NCBI GenBank assembly: GCA_031002005.1
Contig: JARYHS010013631.1
Coordinates: forward strand, 71,359,832 to 71,423,831
Direction of reading: 5' to 3'
Length of the DNA stretch: 64,000 nt
Origin: Vandiemenella viatica
Lineage: Eukaryota; Arthropoda; Insecta; Orthoptera; Morabidae
This document shows positions 32,642 to 46,083 of the stretch, piece by piece. The notes beneath the pieces are model-generated. The model was not told the DNA's origin. It was given only the letters and a program-made list of their open reading frames with translations, and did not search any database. The position numbers were made by a program, and so were the translations under genes. Position 1 is the first letter of the stretch. The number at the start of each line of letters is the position of its first letter.

Positions 32642-35612
32642 ACGCGACATCGTGTTACACAGCATAATTTTATTTACAATTAGCTACTGTGACAACTAGA
32701 TGACGATGAGGTGTGTTCTTTACTGGAAGTGCCGTCTTAGGCATCCAGTACGATTTTAATCCTTCTTCAGAGCGGAGGCCAGTAAACCAGCGTTCCGATA
32801 ACTACTTAGTTGATATGACTGAGGTCGATTTCTATGTTATAAATAATACTTTAGACAGAATTTTAATACTTTTCAGATTGGTGCCCACGGGTCCTTTTGA
32901 ATATAACGTCAATTTATGCACAAATAAACAGACACATATTTGGAGAAGAGTTTTGAAGCCTTCTGCGTTCTGCCTGATGCTCACTCTGGTTGGTAATCGA
33001 TTTACTATTCACATCACGGCCATTCTTTTCAGTGAAGCATTTACTATAACCATCGAATATTTCTTCTAGCTGTCGGATTGTGCCTTTTGTTGTCAGTTAA
33101 AATGGCCAGTTGGTAATCTGGCGGACGTTAAGAAATTACTATATTTACTGAAGTACTTTGACAGCCATGTACCTGCAGAGAACACAGAAAAGCACAAGGA
33201 GATGGGATGGTTGTTGTCAATTTGTCTGTTTGATATGTTTCGTGGTTTGTACTAGATCTTGTCACCCATTTTTTTCCCACGATTTCCGGACAGTATCCTT
33301 CAGTTTTAGTTTTTCATTGATACATACTTTTATTTAATTCACTGGTTATATTGCAGATGTCCCTCACAGCGTTGGAATTGGTGTGTAGGTTAAACATTCT
33401 CGTTATATGGCTTTCGTCACTGCGACCGGTCTATGCAGATCCTGCACTGCGCTGCGCACTCCTGGGGCGCCCTTCGGCGACCTCCTGGCCAGCGGTTGGC
33501 ACACCTGGCGCTTCTCCGGATTGCATATCTGATGTAGCGGCACTTTGGATTGGCTGCTGCTCTGAGCACTGCAGGATCTAAAGCTGCCACCATATTCGGT
33601 ATTTATTGGCTGATTATACTCTTTAACGATGATGGCGCAATCCCGGCTCACCTGATTGTTTACACCGCATTCTGTTTTGAGTTTCATATTTACCTGTTTT
33701 TTTCTACTAGTGGTGACGAGGTTTCCGTGGAGGATGCAGACAACCATGTGTGCGGCCTAGTACGCGACATGGAGGAGTAGTCGGAACTGTCGTCGACTTC
33801 AATCGAGCTGGATGGTATTTTAAGGCAAATAAATTGTCGACCACTCAGTCTAACGGCTGCGGGCTTCCTCAACATCTCCAGGGGCCTACTAGTGTCGGCA
33901 GCTGCGGTCGCCATCTCGTACACCATGTTGATGAGAGAAATTGTCGCACAGTAAGAGATCACGAAGTGAATGTAAATCACAACATGTATTACTTGACACT
34001 TTTTCTGAGACATCTCAACTGCTACTATGGTTAAGAGCACTTTGTATATCGACACTGTCCTCCATGCATTAACTACATCATAGGCTCACGGTTAATGCGA
34101 TGACGGAGAGATCCTGTGACAATCAAACCTGCTCTAGATTTCTTATTCATCGACAGTGCTCTTAAAGTACCACCGCTACTAGTTGTCCATGTAATAGATG
34201 ATCGGATTATAAAAATGATGCCGTGTGTAGTGGATGCTTTACTGAGATAAAAATGAGCTCCAAGGGTTTTGGCTAGCTCTAATTCGCTAGGATCTGTTAG
34301 TAGATGGTCTACAGAATATTTAAGAAACCTAGGCTGCGATCAGTAGCTAGATACGTGACATCTCTTAACATGTTGAAATAACACCTGCTTGAAGCTCATT
34401 AGTTTTCGAACTACGTACAATATATCAATGTGTGATTTATTGATATGCAACATCAGAATAAACACCTATATAATTTACTTCTAGTCAAGATCGATATCAT
34501 AGATTTGTATATTGAGTACGTATTACTGCACGAAGTGAAATCTAGTTGTTGGTTTTATAGCATATATGGAAAAATGCATAATTTCATAAAGGTAGTTGCT
34601 CTGCTTCTCTCTCTCAGTTTTCAATTATACAAATAGAAATTGAACAGAAAATAAGAGTAACTACTACTTCTTCACCATAACGCAACCTTATTTCTTGTAA
34701 TTAACTTCATTAGCTCGAATCAGTTCTCCACTTTTTTACAAATCGATCTAGTATCTTGAATTTCACATTTGAATTATAACAAAAAATAAATTATTACCTT
34801 TAAGCCTCCAATCACCTTGTTCGTGTATAGTTTTTTAATTCAGTCATATTGTCTGTTGAAAAATAAACCAGTCCCGTAGTTATCTAAATGTGCCTCATTT
34901 TCCTTTCTGTTATCCCTATACATTTGTAAATGCTTCGACATTGTCTATACTTCACATTTCAGTTCTATACAGCAATAATCTAATAAATTTAATTCTAATT
35001 AATTTCGATACTTTTAAATTTAAATACTTCCGATTTTACAGCTTTCGCCCTTCAGACACACTGTTTTGATTCTCCACGTGGTACTGTACTTGTTAACCGC
35101 AGTTTTCGAAGTGTGTAAATGAACACTAACTAAAATTTTGACGCTGAAACGTTTCTATTAATGTGTGTGACTGCACTACAGAAGATTTATATATGTGTAA
35201 CGGATTGTTTTGTTTTTTTTCCTTTTTTACATATTTATGATTGGCAATAGGCCACGAATCATGCAGCCAGAAACACGTTGATATAATTACTGTACAGCTT
35301 TTTTTGTGTTGAATACATGTTACAACTTTATTCTAACATTTAATTTGCTACAATAATAATTATTTTTTATGCTTAGAAGCATTGATAACTCTTGTCTATT
35401 TTACTCTTTAGATATAAGCTGCTAGTAAACGGAATTGTATTTGTAACATTTGTCTGAAAAATAAAGTGGCAAAATTCATAATTCTTACAGGAAATATATG
35501 GTAAGAAAGTGTGTTGGTGTTAACATCCTACACAATAAATATACTGGGTTGCCACCTGTTTAAAAAATACCTTGAAGAAACATCGAGACAATACAATAAT
35601 GTTGGTAACGTT
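32642..35612 (+). repeat. Receptor duplication unit B
   Basis: Diverged direct copy of 22862-25860, with the receptor reading frame broken. The order of matching blocks is the same throughout: short upstream region, receptor, then about 1.6 kb of AT-rich 3' flank. Confidence 0.88.
32815..33953 (+). pseudogene. Gustatory-receptor-like pseudogene, paralog of 23025-24185
   Basis: Starts with the same ATG and MTEVDFYVINNTL as the intact gene and ends at the same MLMREIVAQ stop (about 33951-33953). Lesions include TAG at 33067-33069 in place of a glutamine codon, a small deletion just after it that shifts the frame, a stop near 33253, further shifts around 33300-33400 and 33480-33540, and TAG near 33778. 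The region around SSWPDGLRRLRLAHL is shortened. The C-terminal block (NISRGLLVSAAAVAISYTML) is still readable, so decay is moderate. Confidence 0.92.
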
Positions 35613-36658
35613 ACGTTTGGCTGAGATCACTGCAGAGTCATTATGCATAGGGCTACCTGATTCATCACTTGGAGCTTGGCCATGTGCGAGATACTTTATC
35701 ATCAGATTGTGTTCCAGAGCCACGGCCTACAAACCACAATGAAAATGGAATGAGTCAGGGAATATGGAGCATTCAATGGTGATTCGTCGGTAGGAAGGGG
35801 TAATTAACTTCGCTGCATACATTGTGTCTTTTAGGAAAATTGGACTGAATTGCAGAAAATGGGTTTCATACTCCACCTTATTCCATCAGTTGTCCATAAC
35901 ACACACATACACATAAAAGTAATTCACACAAGGCAGTACAGTTACAAACACTTACAAACTGGGTAATTAAACACCAGCACCCCCTTTCGCCTGGAGGTTG
36001 ATATAAAAGTTATCACTTGTAACAGCAACAGCCTGCATTCGTGCATATGTAAACCATAATACTGCTTTGTATTTAATTTGTATTTTAATTTATTGTAGCG
36101 TGAAGATAACGGTCAATTTGGTATACAGAGATATATAACAACTGCATACATATGAAAAACAACGCGAAGGAGACAAAAAATTGTGGATAACGACGTGGCT
36201 GTATAATTAGTAAGTTCTACATTAATGTTGTATATATTTCGCAGTATAGTTGATTTCTGTCTAGAAGGATAGGGGTAGAGAAAATTAAATTAAGAGTTTC
36301 GGAATTATCAGATGAATTCTTCTATTAGTTCGCGGCACTTTAATTTAATAGTAAATCGATAAATAAGTTGCTACCTGCTACGCAGACTGCATTATTTGTA
36401 AATGAGAAAGCGGGACAGTTGACGGGCTAGTCAGTGGAAGTGTTGGCTTGAAGTAGTCACTGTGTCACTAAGGTCTCTAACAGACATTACAACTGTGCAT
36501 CCAGGTACTCGAACAGAGCTGTTAGGGTATGACTGACACCAGTTTCTGTGTTACTCACATAAACCACGCTTTAAATCAGTACTTCTTTATGTTACGGTTT
36601 CTGCCCAAAGAATATAAAATCAGGGACGGATAAGCATAAAATTATTTGCAGAAGAACT
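35613..36658. other. No gene recognised
   Basis: AT-rich spacer between receptor unit B and the third receptor relic. Confidence 0.45.
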
Positions 36659-37607
36659 ATGAAGCCTTCCACGTTTTGTTTATTCGCAAGTCTGATTGCT
36701 GTTGTATCTTCTGTTCACAAAACTTTCACTGCGTTCAATTATGTTACGTCAGTTACGTTTGAGTCTACATACCTGGTGGCGGACTGGTGTTTTCTGTTGT
36801 CTGTCATCGTAAAAGGAACAGTTGAAGATATGATATCCATGAGAAAGTTGCTGTATCTGCTGAAATACACTGACAACTGCTTGCTTGGGGACAAGAATGA
36901 AAAACGCAAGGTGATGGGATGATTATTAACTTTAGTAGGTTCCTTTTGTTTTGCGATTTCAGTGTCAATATGCTCCTCGTTCTGTGAAGATATTTTGGCC
37001 AACAACAACTATGCAGACCTGCCGATTGACTTATACCGCCTACTCTTCAAGCTGCTGCTGATACTGGAGATGTCCCTGATAGCACTGCAATTACTTGAGA
37101 GGTTGCGCATTCTTCTCTCGACTCACCGCGCAAGCGCCGCCGTCAGTTCATGCTCCATTGTGCTACGCTCTATTCGACCGTCCGCCGAGATCCGCAGAAC
37201 CTGAATAGTTGCACCCGCTGAGGTTGGCACACCTGACACTGCACAGGGCAGCAGACGACATGCAGCGCCACTTCGGCAGCTATGGTGACCATTGTCAACG
37301 CCGTATATGGGTTCATGATGATGCAGCCTTCTTTCATTGGAGGCGAAATGCTGACACGTTTGTTGGTGAATATAGTTTTCTGGTTAGCATTTTTTTTTCT
37401 ATGAGTTGGCGCTACTTAATGTGGTCATCGGTAGCCGAAGAAGCTGAAAAGGTCTGTACTACCGCACGAGATATTGCAGCATTGTCCACTTCAACGTTAT
37501 GGAAGATCTTCAATATCGACAGGAAACTGCTAGTGTCAGTAGTTGCTAGGTGGTGGAACTACTGGTTTCACGGTAGGTGGGCAGTTTTTCAGTCTGAGAC
37601 AATGTAG
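36659..37607 (+). pseudogene. Third gustatory-receptor-like pseudogene
   Basis: The relic begins MKPSTFCLFASLIAVV, matching the LKPSVFWLLLTLV block near residue 46 of the intact gene, so an N-terminal part is missing or unrecognisable. It continues through DWCFLLSVIVK, MRKLLYLLKY, LYRLLFKLLLILEMSLIALQ, RLAHLTLHRAADDMQRHFG and FNIDRKLLVS. Lesions are TGA at 36920-36922 (serine in the intact gene), a stop at 37202-37204 with a frame change, and loss of most of the region between the RHFG block and the WSSVA block. It is more divergent from the intact gene than unit B is, and its flanks do not align. Confidence 0.88.
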
Positions 37608-38345
37608 TGAGACATCGCTTCACTTCATACCTACCACTTTTATCACCTACTAGAGGAGATGCACTGCAGGTGAAAATTGCGTAGAGGTGATTATACACAG
37701 CATCATGACATTAATTACTTTTGGTTTTGATTATGTAACAGGAAGCCCCTTTGGAAGTTACTGTTTTATCACTTCACAAATTATGTTTTTAAATATTTCT
37801 AGATGCTTAAAGAAACTAGCGTGTGGCAAAATAAAAAAATCGATTATATGAGCACGCAAATTTAATTGACAATTAGTGCATATATTATAAAACAGTGGAA
37901 TGCTTGTTTTCACCCTGTTGTTTCTGTATTACACACTGAATTTTCGATTTTAGCGTCGTATACGTACATTATACGTTTTAGTCTCTATCATTTGATAGCC
38001 ATTTCTGCTGTTGACGGAGAATATTATCTTTACTTTTATTGTAACTTATTTTACCCTTTTGGATTATGGAATTGCCGTGTATCTTATTTTTTTGCTGCAT
38101 GTTTGATAAAGGCACAAAATGAATAAGTAACCACATTGATGTAACCGTAACTGGAAGCAAAAATTAAGATTATTGATTTCTATTTTCTTAAACGAAAAAA
38201 ATTTATGAAACTAGTGGTCCAATTTTCTATGGATTAAGAGTTTTGTAATTCTTTGGAATCACCACAACTGATTAATGACAGATAATGTAGAATGTCACCA
38301 TTGATATAAAACAGTATAGTTTCGAAATTGGTATCTGTAACGTTA
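37608..38345. other. No gene recognised
   Basis: AT-rich; short frames without recognisable domains. Confidence 0.45.
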
Positions 38346-38353
38346 GTTGTGTT

Positions 38354-38740
38354 CAGTGGCGTAGCTAGGTCAACAAGGGCCCCGGTGCAAAAAATTTATT
38401 TGGGCCCTCAGGCCAGATGGGTGACCTTCTTTTTGTTTTGTGTTGCTGGTAAGGGCCCCCTGAGCTGAGGATGGGGCGTTTGAGTTGTGCTTAGGGGCCC
38501 CCTGAGCAGTGAGAGGGCCCTTAGTGAGAGGCTTCCTGTGTCTCAGGGGTCCCCTTAGACGACTGTAGAGCTAAAAAAAAAAAGGCCGCCAGTTTGCCAT
38601 GAAGGCTAGTGAGCCTCTGAACTGCGCTTAGGGGCCACCAGAGGTGCGCTTTGGGGCCCCTAGAGGTATGCTTGGGGGCCCCCTGAGTGTAGGGGCCCCG
38701 GTGCACTGCACCGCCTAGCCCCATAGTAGCTACGCCCCTG
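38354..38740. mobile_element. hAT-type MITE, 387 bp
   Basis: Ends CAGTGGCGTAGCTAG...GTAGCTACGCCCCTG are inverted repeats, with an exact 8-bp duplication GTTGTGTT (38346-38353 and 38741-38748). The interior has many GGGCCCC-type words (TTAGGGGCCCCCTGAGC). Confidence 0.93.
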
Positions 38741-38748
38741 GTTGTGTT

Positions 38749-39129
38749 TGTGGCCGATATACTGTTAATTTTTTAGCGCAGCTTGTCACATTACAGTATC
38801 AAGGCTCACCTATTTTTTATTATTTAGTTAACTGTAACATTTTTAATGGTGTAAAGGTGTGTTAAAGCGATATCGTAAGTAGCAGACAGATGTTCGCTTA
38901 TACTGACTTGGATCGCGAGAGAGTAGAGTCTTTGCCATACAGTGCCGCGAAATGTTCGTGTGTGGAGCAGGAACTGTTTTCCACGAAATTGTATAGTAAT
39001 AAAGTAATTTATGGAGCAATTTGTGGCCTCGTAAATGCGCAACTGTTAACTAATGTCGGTCATCCGCGTCGTGTCGGGAAATAAAAACTGTGAGTGATAA
39101 AGTTATCATCACGTGCGAAGAACTGCATT
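38749..39129. other. No gene recognised
   Basis: Spacer between two hAT elements. A short frame (38890-39084) has no recognisable domain. Confidence 0.4.
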
Positions 39130-39137
39130 GTTATGAC

Positions 39138-40230
39138 TAGATTCCGGATTATATGCATTAGCATGTTTGCATATGCATTTGCATATTAAGCCCATTTTCA
39201 CCGGTTATTGCAAATTTTACCTAAAACCTAGCTGTATGCATATTTTCGCTATATTTACAATATTTTTCGGTAGTGTTCGTAGTTAATAAATAAAATAATA
39301 CGTTGTAGTCGGCAAAACCGGCAGCACAGCTTTTCGACGACTAGAAGAAGAACTACGACCGACGTTTGGGAATGTAAATAAACTGATTTCATCAAGAAAG
39401 AAAGCGTTTCTTAAGGAACGTTATCGTAATAATGCCTAAAAAAAATTGCCAAATGTGCCTTTACCTCCGGAACCAGTGGTAACTTGATGGACGACGTGGG
39501 TTTAAGCTGTACTCTTTTACAATGAACATTTCAAGGCCATTAAAGGTGTAGTAAACGACTTTGAGAGTGGATTGTTTTTCAGTACAAGGAAACATATAAC
39601 AGTTCTAGTATTAAAACCACAGCTCTGATTAGCGTTCGTTTTTCCCACATACCTGCGAGTATTAAAATGCTTGAAACTCAATGTTTGACGTTGACTGAAT
39701 CTATTCAGTTAATGAATAAAATCTGCATTGCCAGAGGTATTCCTGTGTAAACTTAAAGTGAAGTTAGAAAATATTTAGAACAATAACCCAGGTTTTGAAC
39801 CTTTGTGTCAAATTGATAGTTTTCTAATGGGACGGGTGATTTTTTTCCAGAAACAATAATTGCTAGCACAGCACCCAATATCAAATTCTACCTTGTTACA
39901 TCAGTGAATGTGGAACGATTCATATCCACTTAAAAAAATATTTTTAGAAATCGAAGAAACAATCTTACTATTAAATATTTGGAACATTACACGATTGTTT
40001 ACGTTTATAAAAGTAAAAAAAGTTAAATAATTGTGAATTATCGAATTTATAAATATGTTATTTAATTACTTACTAATTGTATTCTCATTTTTAAATAAAA
40101 AATATAAAAACTACTATTTTTATATTAGATAATGTTGCATATTTTGATTTTTTTGACACTTTTCATGCATATTCTGAGTATTTTTCATGCATATATCTAG
40201 CTTTTTGTGTTGTATATAATCTGGTTTCTA
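39138..40230 (+). mobile_element. hAT transposon, internally deleted, 1.09 kb
   Basis: Termini TAGATTCCGGATTATATGCA and the complement of TGTATATAATCTGGTTTCTA are inverted repeats with four mismatches in 20. The exact 8-bp duplication GTTATGAC flanks it (39130-39137 and 40231-40238). The subterminal region repeats GCATATGCATTTGCATATT-like words, also typical of hAT. It keeps a decayed part of the transposase. Confidence 0.93.
39430..40030 (+). pseudogene. hAT transposase relic
   Basis: In broken frames, LFYNEHFKAIKGVVNDFES (about 39510-39566) matches the segment before the dimerisation domain of a hAT family common in insects. VNVERFIST (about 39909-39935) is the hAT C-terminal S-x-x-E-R-x-F-S motif, followed by an NRRNNLTIKYLEHY stretch. 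The zinc-finger/BED N-terminus and the catalytic core are missing. Confidence 0.75.
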
Positions 40231-40238
40231 GTTATGAC

Positions 40239-43200
40239 TATAATAGAGCTGTTACAAACTAATTAATATAGAAGGAACTGAAGGAAATGTGGCTAATTTG
40301 TGCGCATATTTCTCACTTGGGTAAAGAATCTGCAGTCTTCGGATATCTCTGTCCTAGAAATTACTATAGACATCAGTCGGTGGTTGGACTATTTTTTGTG
40401 TTTGCCATAATAACTGATGCGAGTAAAAACTTTTCTTAATCACTAGACTAAAGCGTCCGTGTTGTTTTTACTTATAGATGGAACTTCCGATTGCTGAGAG
40501 GCAGTAGTGATAAGACTATATAACTTTAAATGTGTGGTTATTAAATTCCAACATGGCTTCTTCTACAGATATGCTGCCTATCAGAGTACTATAATTTAAT
40601 TCAAATTTACATAATATTCTGACAAGCTGTAGGGACGCAGCTATATGTAACAAGATTTGCAATGATATATTGTTCGATAAGTTGACATAAATAATGCACT
40701 GTCAAGAATTAATGCTTCAATTATTACCTGTATTGTTTACTGTGTAGTTTCTGAAAATAGTTAGTATCAAGGCTGTAGAAATTTATATATATATATTTTT
40801 GTAAGTTTTGCAGTTATGGGAACAGTGATGAAAATAAAACCATGTTTTATAGGTCAGCAGCTATTTTTCTGAAACGCTTCACATTGATTTAAATGAATTC
40901 CGCTCTCTGATTGCATCTTGTTTGCCTCTCCTTCAATGTCTCCAGTTTGGTCCATTGGCAACGGCATCAGATGAGAGCAAAGACGCCGATGCAAAGTTAT
41001 GGATCATTGTTATTATATTTTGTGACGATATTCAAGAAAAAGTTATAAGTTCTGTGCAACTAATAGCAGCAATGGAGGGGTACGTAAAGACTGTAACTAG
41101 GTAACCTTATATTATAGCAGTTTGGACGTCGCCGAGTAAACACATTGGAAACTGTGTAGCAATGTGTTTCGATAATGCCTCTGTAATGCTGTGACAGATG
41201 AATTACAGTTATGAAATAATCTCATCCAAATATAGTCATTGGCTGTGTGTGCCACTTTGTTAACTTACCTATTGGAAATTTACCACGTGAAATAGATGAG
41301 ATACTTGTCGTTATTTTTATTATTTAGATAACAATGCCAAAAGCAAGTACGTTTTCAGACATTTCAAAAACTGTACTGTACAATAAAGAATCTAGAATAA
41401 TATTGAAACACGAATGTACAAGGTCTTTAGGCGGTGTGTTGTGTGTTTTGGCGAGATTACTGGAGGAGAAGGATCAAATTTTTTTTCCCTGTCTTTTTTT
41501 TTTTTAGGTTAAAAGTGTTACTATATCATCCAAAAATATCAACAACCTGACTTCATAAACAGTACAATAAGTTGAGCACAGTAATCCAAAGAGCAGCACA
41601 AGAAGAGATTTATTGACTCCCTACTCCTAAAACAATAACTTATACTTTTCAATGGGACTCACCTGTTCTGAAAAACAAGAGTTAGTCTACGACTCGTGAA
41701 GAAAATCTGTTATAGCTTAACTCTTCTTTCTTCAATAATGCTTATTGTATTTTCTTGCACATCAGTGTAGCATTATTTGATAAACTCAATACTTTCCTTC
41801 AAAGAGCTTCCCCACATATTCATGGTTTGTTAGAACTTTTGTTGTATTGCTATAGCAGAAGTTTATTAAATTTGTAAAACCAAAGGTAATTAAAAGCTCT
41901 ACATTGCTTGAAGTAAAACATCATCTAAATTAAAAGTAGGTGATAATTTAGTTATTAACATTCAAGTTTTGAACGTGGTAAAGATATTAAGGACAAAGAT
42001 CTGTTCTATTAATCAGTTAGAAATTACTTTTCTACTGCCTGTTACAATATCATAAACAAGTTTGCTGCAACAAATAACGTTCTAAAACACGCGTAAGTTG
42101 TCAAACTTAACAAACTTGATTGGAACAATTCTTTCTTGAAAAATTTCTGATGCCGTAAATGTAATTGACATACGAAGGTGGTATTTCTTCTGCTACAGGG
42201 TCAAGTGGGCACAGTTATAAAAAATTCGTTATACTGGTGGAATTCTCAAATGTAACAGAATTTCGGGGAAATTCTGTCCAATATTTCCATACTCTATATC
42301 AATGTAGAGTGTAATCTGTTTGTAGTGTGGTTAGGAAAAATAGAACACAATTCAGACCTTCACTTTCAAGAGCCTAGTTTTAGTCCTAATCGTATGGTCT
42401 GTTACCATTTCTGAAGACCTCTCCTCGTTGTCATGCAAACAATATTACTGTAGGCTTCTTTTTTTCCTACCTGTTGTAATGTAATATACTTTTTCCAGTA
42501 ACAAATGGAACAAAATATTGTGTTTGGAAAGCTTACCAATGTTAAGATAGTGTCTGAAAATTTTTTCTCGATGGTCATGTTTTCCAACAAATAAGCAGAA
42601 GTATGTAGATAAGATTTTCATATAAATAAGCTACTTAAAATACACTTATCTAGATGTTTAAGTGATGGCCTATTAAATGTAGATGTTAATATTTTGATTG
42701 TCCAGGGTTTTTACTGAAAGACAATTTGGGAAGATGCAAGTTATGATATTATTAAGTAATTTACATATTCATGTCAGGCATTAGAATCATCAGATTAAGG
42801 CAGATGACGATGACAGGGTAGGAAGGATCATGGAATGAAAACTCACCGGTTCATCATGACAGCACGGGATTTATTTTCGATCTATGAATCATTAAATTAT
42901 TTTTAACAAAAGTAATTTTTATCATGATTTTCGTTTGATTTGCTTAATTATTATGTCATTAAGCTAAAAAACATATTATCCTGAAATAATTATATACCTC
43001 ACATAGTAAACATCACAGCTGAGAAGATTTTATTGAGGGAATGCAACGCCATTGCACCATCTATTCGGCAAAACGTTGTACCACAGAATGATGATGCGGG
43101 TATTTGCATATAAAGGAAGTCGGTGTTAAGTTTATAAGTGAGTATCGAATGTGTGACATTCGATAGATCGATATGGAATATCGTTGGAGAGTCAGTCGGG

Positions 43201-45307
43201 TATTGTCTACGGAAGAGTACCGACGGTGGGAGCGGAGAGCAGCCGCGTGTGTATTAAATCGTGTGGACGGTGTACTAGTACGTAATCGGCAGAATATGAT
43301 GTGAACAGTTTGGAGTACTTTTGTAGACTGTGTATATGGCACGGAATCATATGGTGTGCTATAATCTTTGTTTGTTGAACTGCTACGGAATTGTTCCATA
43401 ATGATGGTTGAATAATTAATTACTGAAGTTGTACTCACTAATTCACAAACTTATTTATCCTCGAAACTGCATTCTTTGGTGACAAAGTCATATTTTTCTT
43501 GTGTCTGGTGGGTTGCTTTGGTTTGTGTACAATCTGAAGAATGAATCTTAGCGAACTGGGAAACTAGTTCGTGAGTGTGATTTCGCAATAGCTTTCCACA
43601 TGTTCCACTGAATGTTATTCAATTAATGAATTTAATTAGTAAAGCTAACCCAGACTGGCGACCGCACTGCAATCAAATCTTTTACTGTAATTAGAAATAA
43701 TAAGTGGTAGAGAAAAGCATTGAACATTGTGCTAGCAATATAGCTGCACAACTGCAACGGCGAACATTAATTAACTACACATATTGAAATACGTTACAAT
43801 GCGAAACATTAAAAAACTACAACAACAATAGACTCATCGCAGCCATATTTCTTTTCTTTAAGGCTGAAAAAATGCATGAAAAAATTTCTAATTTTTTACT
43901 TAAAAGGTTCTTCTCCTAAGAAACTACAAAATCTTGTATTTCAAGAATAAATAAGCGACTAATCAGAAAATCTAACACTCGTGTTTGCGGTATCAGTACA
44001 CTTTTGATAACTACTGAAGTATTTGAATTCAGTATGTATTTAATTTGAGGATTCATTCCATGTTAAGGATTTAATAGGTTTCAGTATCTTTTTTATTACT
44101 GAAGATCAAAAAGCATTTAGCAGGATCGATTTTACAGATTTAAACGTTATTATAAATGTACCGATTAGTGTGCCTCAACCATTTGATATAAATCAGTGTA
44201 ACGTATGTAATAGTTAATGAACATAATGTGTTCTGTTACAACAAAAATAAGGCTGTGAAGTAAATCAGTTGTTAGTTGATTTGCGTTTTACGATGTGGAT
44301 GTCGGTCAGTATGCGTATAAATTTAGAAGCATTTATCAATTTCACATGCAGTTTGTTTTTATTTGATGGTGAATTGAAGTCTTGTGTATGGCTGGCTTGA
44401 ATGCTCAGTTAACTGTATTTTAGCACTGACTGGCTGTGCCTGCAACTTCGTCACGCGTGATTTGTTGTTAATTCACAAACTGGCTGAGAAGGAAAAAATA
44501 AAACAGCAGTCCATTTTTTTTAAAAATTTCTATTCTTTCTGGTCCATATTAATTGAAATTCTATGCATTCATTAATAACTTTTGAGCACTTCGTGTGTTC
44601 TTATCTCTCAATGAAACGCATAAATACACTTTAGATGCCTTCTCTACAAGCAGTACTTGATGGGTTGTTGTGTGGCGTGTGTATGTATATATTGATTTAT
44701 TTTCATTTATATAAACCGTTTAATAAAATACCTAATAGAAGTCGATCACATCATCAGAACATAAACGAAATTTTGTGGTATGCATTTCTATTTCGCGTAA
44801 TATGGCGTATTGGTACTAGAATACTTTGGGTGTACAATTAAATTTAATTTATGCATTGGCACTAAAAGATGATAATTATTCCTGGGACGACTCAAGGCAA
44901 CAGGAGAAATACTGTCGTCTGAGGGTCAAATTTCACTCTCCAAGTAGCCTGCGTAGCTGTGCTTGGACATACAGTGGAAAATTGTATTCTGGATAGAATG
45001 AATCTCTACTTTATCAATCTGACGTCACACGTCTCCTTGTCTCTAATTGGCGGTTTGAGGTATGGTGACAGGTCTTCCGGGGTAGTGCATGCCACTCCTC
45101 GACCGATATGCACTGTACTGCAATATTGTTCTTTCTTCTTTCTGCTAGAAACATTAAGAAGAGGAAAATATAGTCATTCCGAGCAACATCTAACAAGCCA
45201 GGTAAGGTGAACAATGTTTTTACCAGCCATTCTTGTCTCGTTGTATCAGTCACAGTGACTCTACGCTTTGTTAGCTAAGTTTAGAAAAGTTATCTTGTAA
45301 TAAGTGT
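40239..45307. other. Five kilobases with no recognised gene
   Basis: AT-rich and free of frames above about 125 residues. The longest (43061-43438, minus) is serine/tyrosine/arginine rich without a domain. One possible retroviral-type LTR fragment is listed separately (43100-43660). Confidence 0.45.
43100..43660 (+). repeat. Possible LTR fragment
   Basis: GCATATAAAGGAAG (about 43106) resembles a TATA box, and ACTGGCGACCGCAC (about 43654) resembles the tRNA-Arg primer binding site that follows the 5' LTR of some Ty3/Gypsy elements. No gag/pol coding sequence and no second LTR were found, so this is weak. Confidence 0.2.
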
Positions 45308-45334
45308 ATGAAAATGTTATTACTAACATCACAT

Positions 45335-46083
45335 AACTACTTTCAGTTCCATAACAACTACTACTCTCAACATGATGCTTTACCAATGGGTTCTCCAATC
45401 CAAGGTATTCTAGCAAATATATTTATAAACCACAAAGAAATGAAATACTCAAAAACATCATTCAGAAGAAATAATACCATTACATATTGGTTTCGATATG
45501 TTGATGATGTTATTGTCTAATTAATGATCCAAACACTAGAATTAGCCAATTATACACAGATATCAATTCCATTCACAACAACATAAAATTTACACTAGAA
45601 ATAGAGACACAAAGAAAACTCAACTTCTTAGACCTCACCATAAACAAAACACAACATTAATTCCAAATATACAGAAAACCCACCACAACAGATACGATCA
45701 TAAACCCACATAAACTCAACTTCAAACCACCCCCAAACACACAAGGAAGCAGCAATAAGACACATGCTCAACCAACTAAATAGGTCACCCCTAAACATAG
45801 AAAATTACAAATCAGAATTCAACGCAATCATACAAATACCCACCAGAAATTGATATAAAGAGAAAATAATACACCAAATAAACAATAACATCAAAAAAAA
45901 ATACTAAAGACAACACTAAACACCATTCCAACACTGCAACAAACAAATACAAGCACCAACATGAACTAAGCAACAGAAAAAAACCACCCACACAAGCAAA
46001 GAAAGAAAAACGTGATGTTATGGCCTATATCAATAAAAGTACACCCAAAAAACAAACATTCTCAAAAACAAGGATCAACATCG
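45335..46083 (+). pseudogene. Penelope-like element reverse transcriptase relic
   Basis: FQFHNNYYSQHDALPMGSPI, then ANIFI, then WFRYVDDVIV is the order of Penelope-like reverse transcriptases (MGSP and YVDD motifs). After a stop at 45518 and a frame change it continues with IKFTLEIETQRKLNFLDLTI and YRKPTTTDT, the conserved segment after the catalytic site. Several stops follow. The 5' half of the protein is missing, and the 3' side, where a GIY-YIG endonuclease domain would lie, runs into the gap. Confidence 0.85.

Noticed and set aside
43100..43660. A complete LTR retrotransposon
   Set aside because: Only a TATA-like word and a primer-site-like word were found, with no second LTR and no gag or pol.
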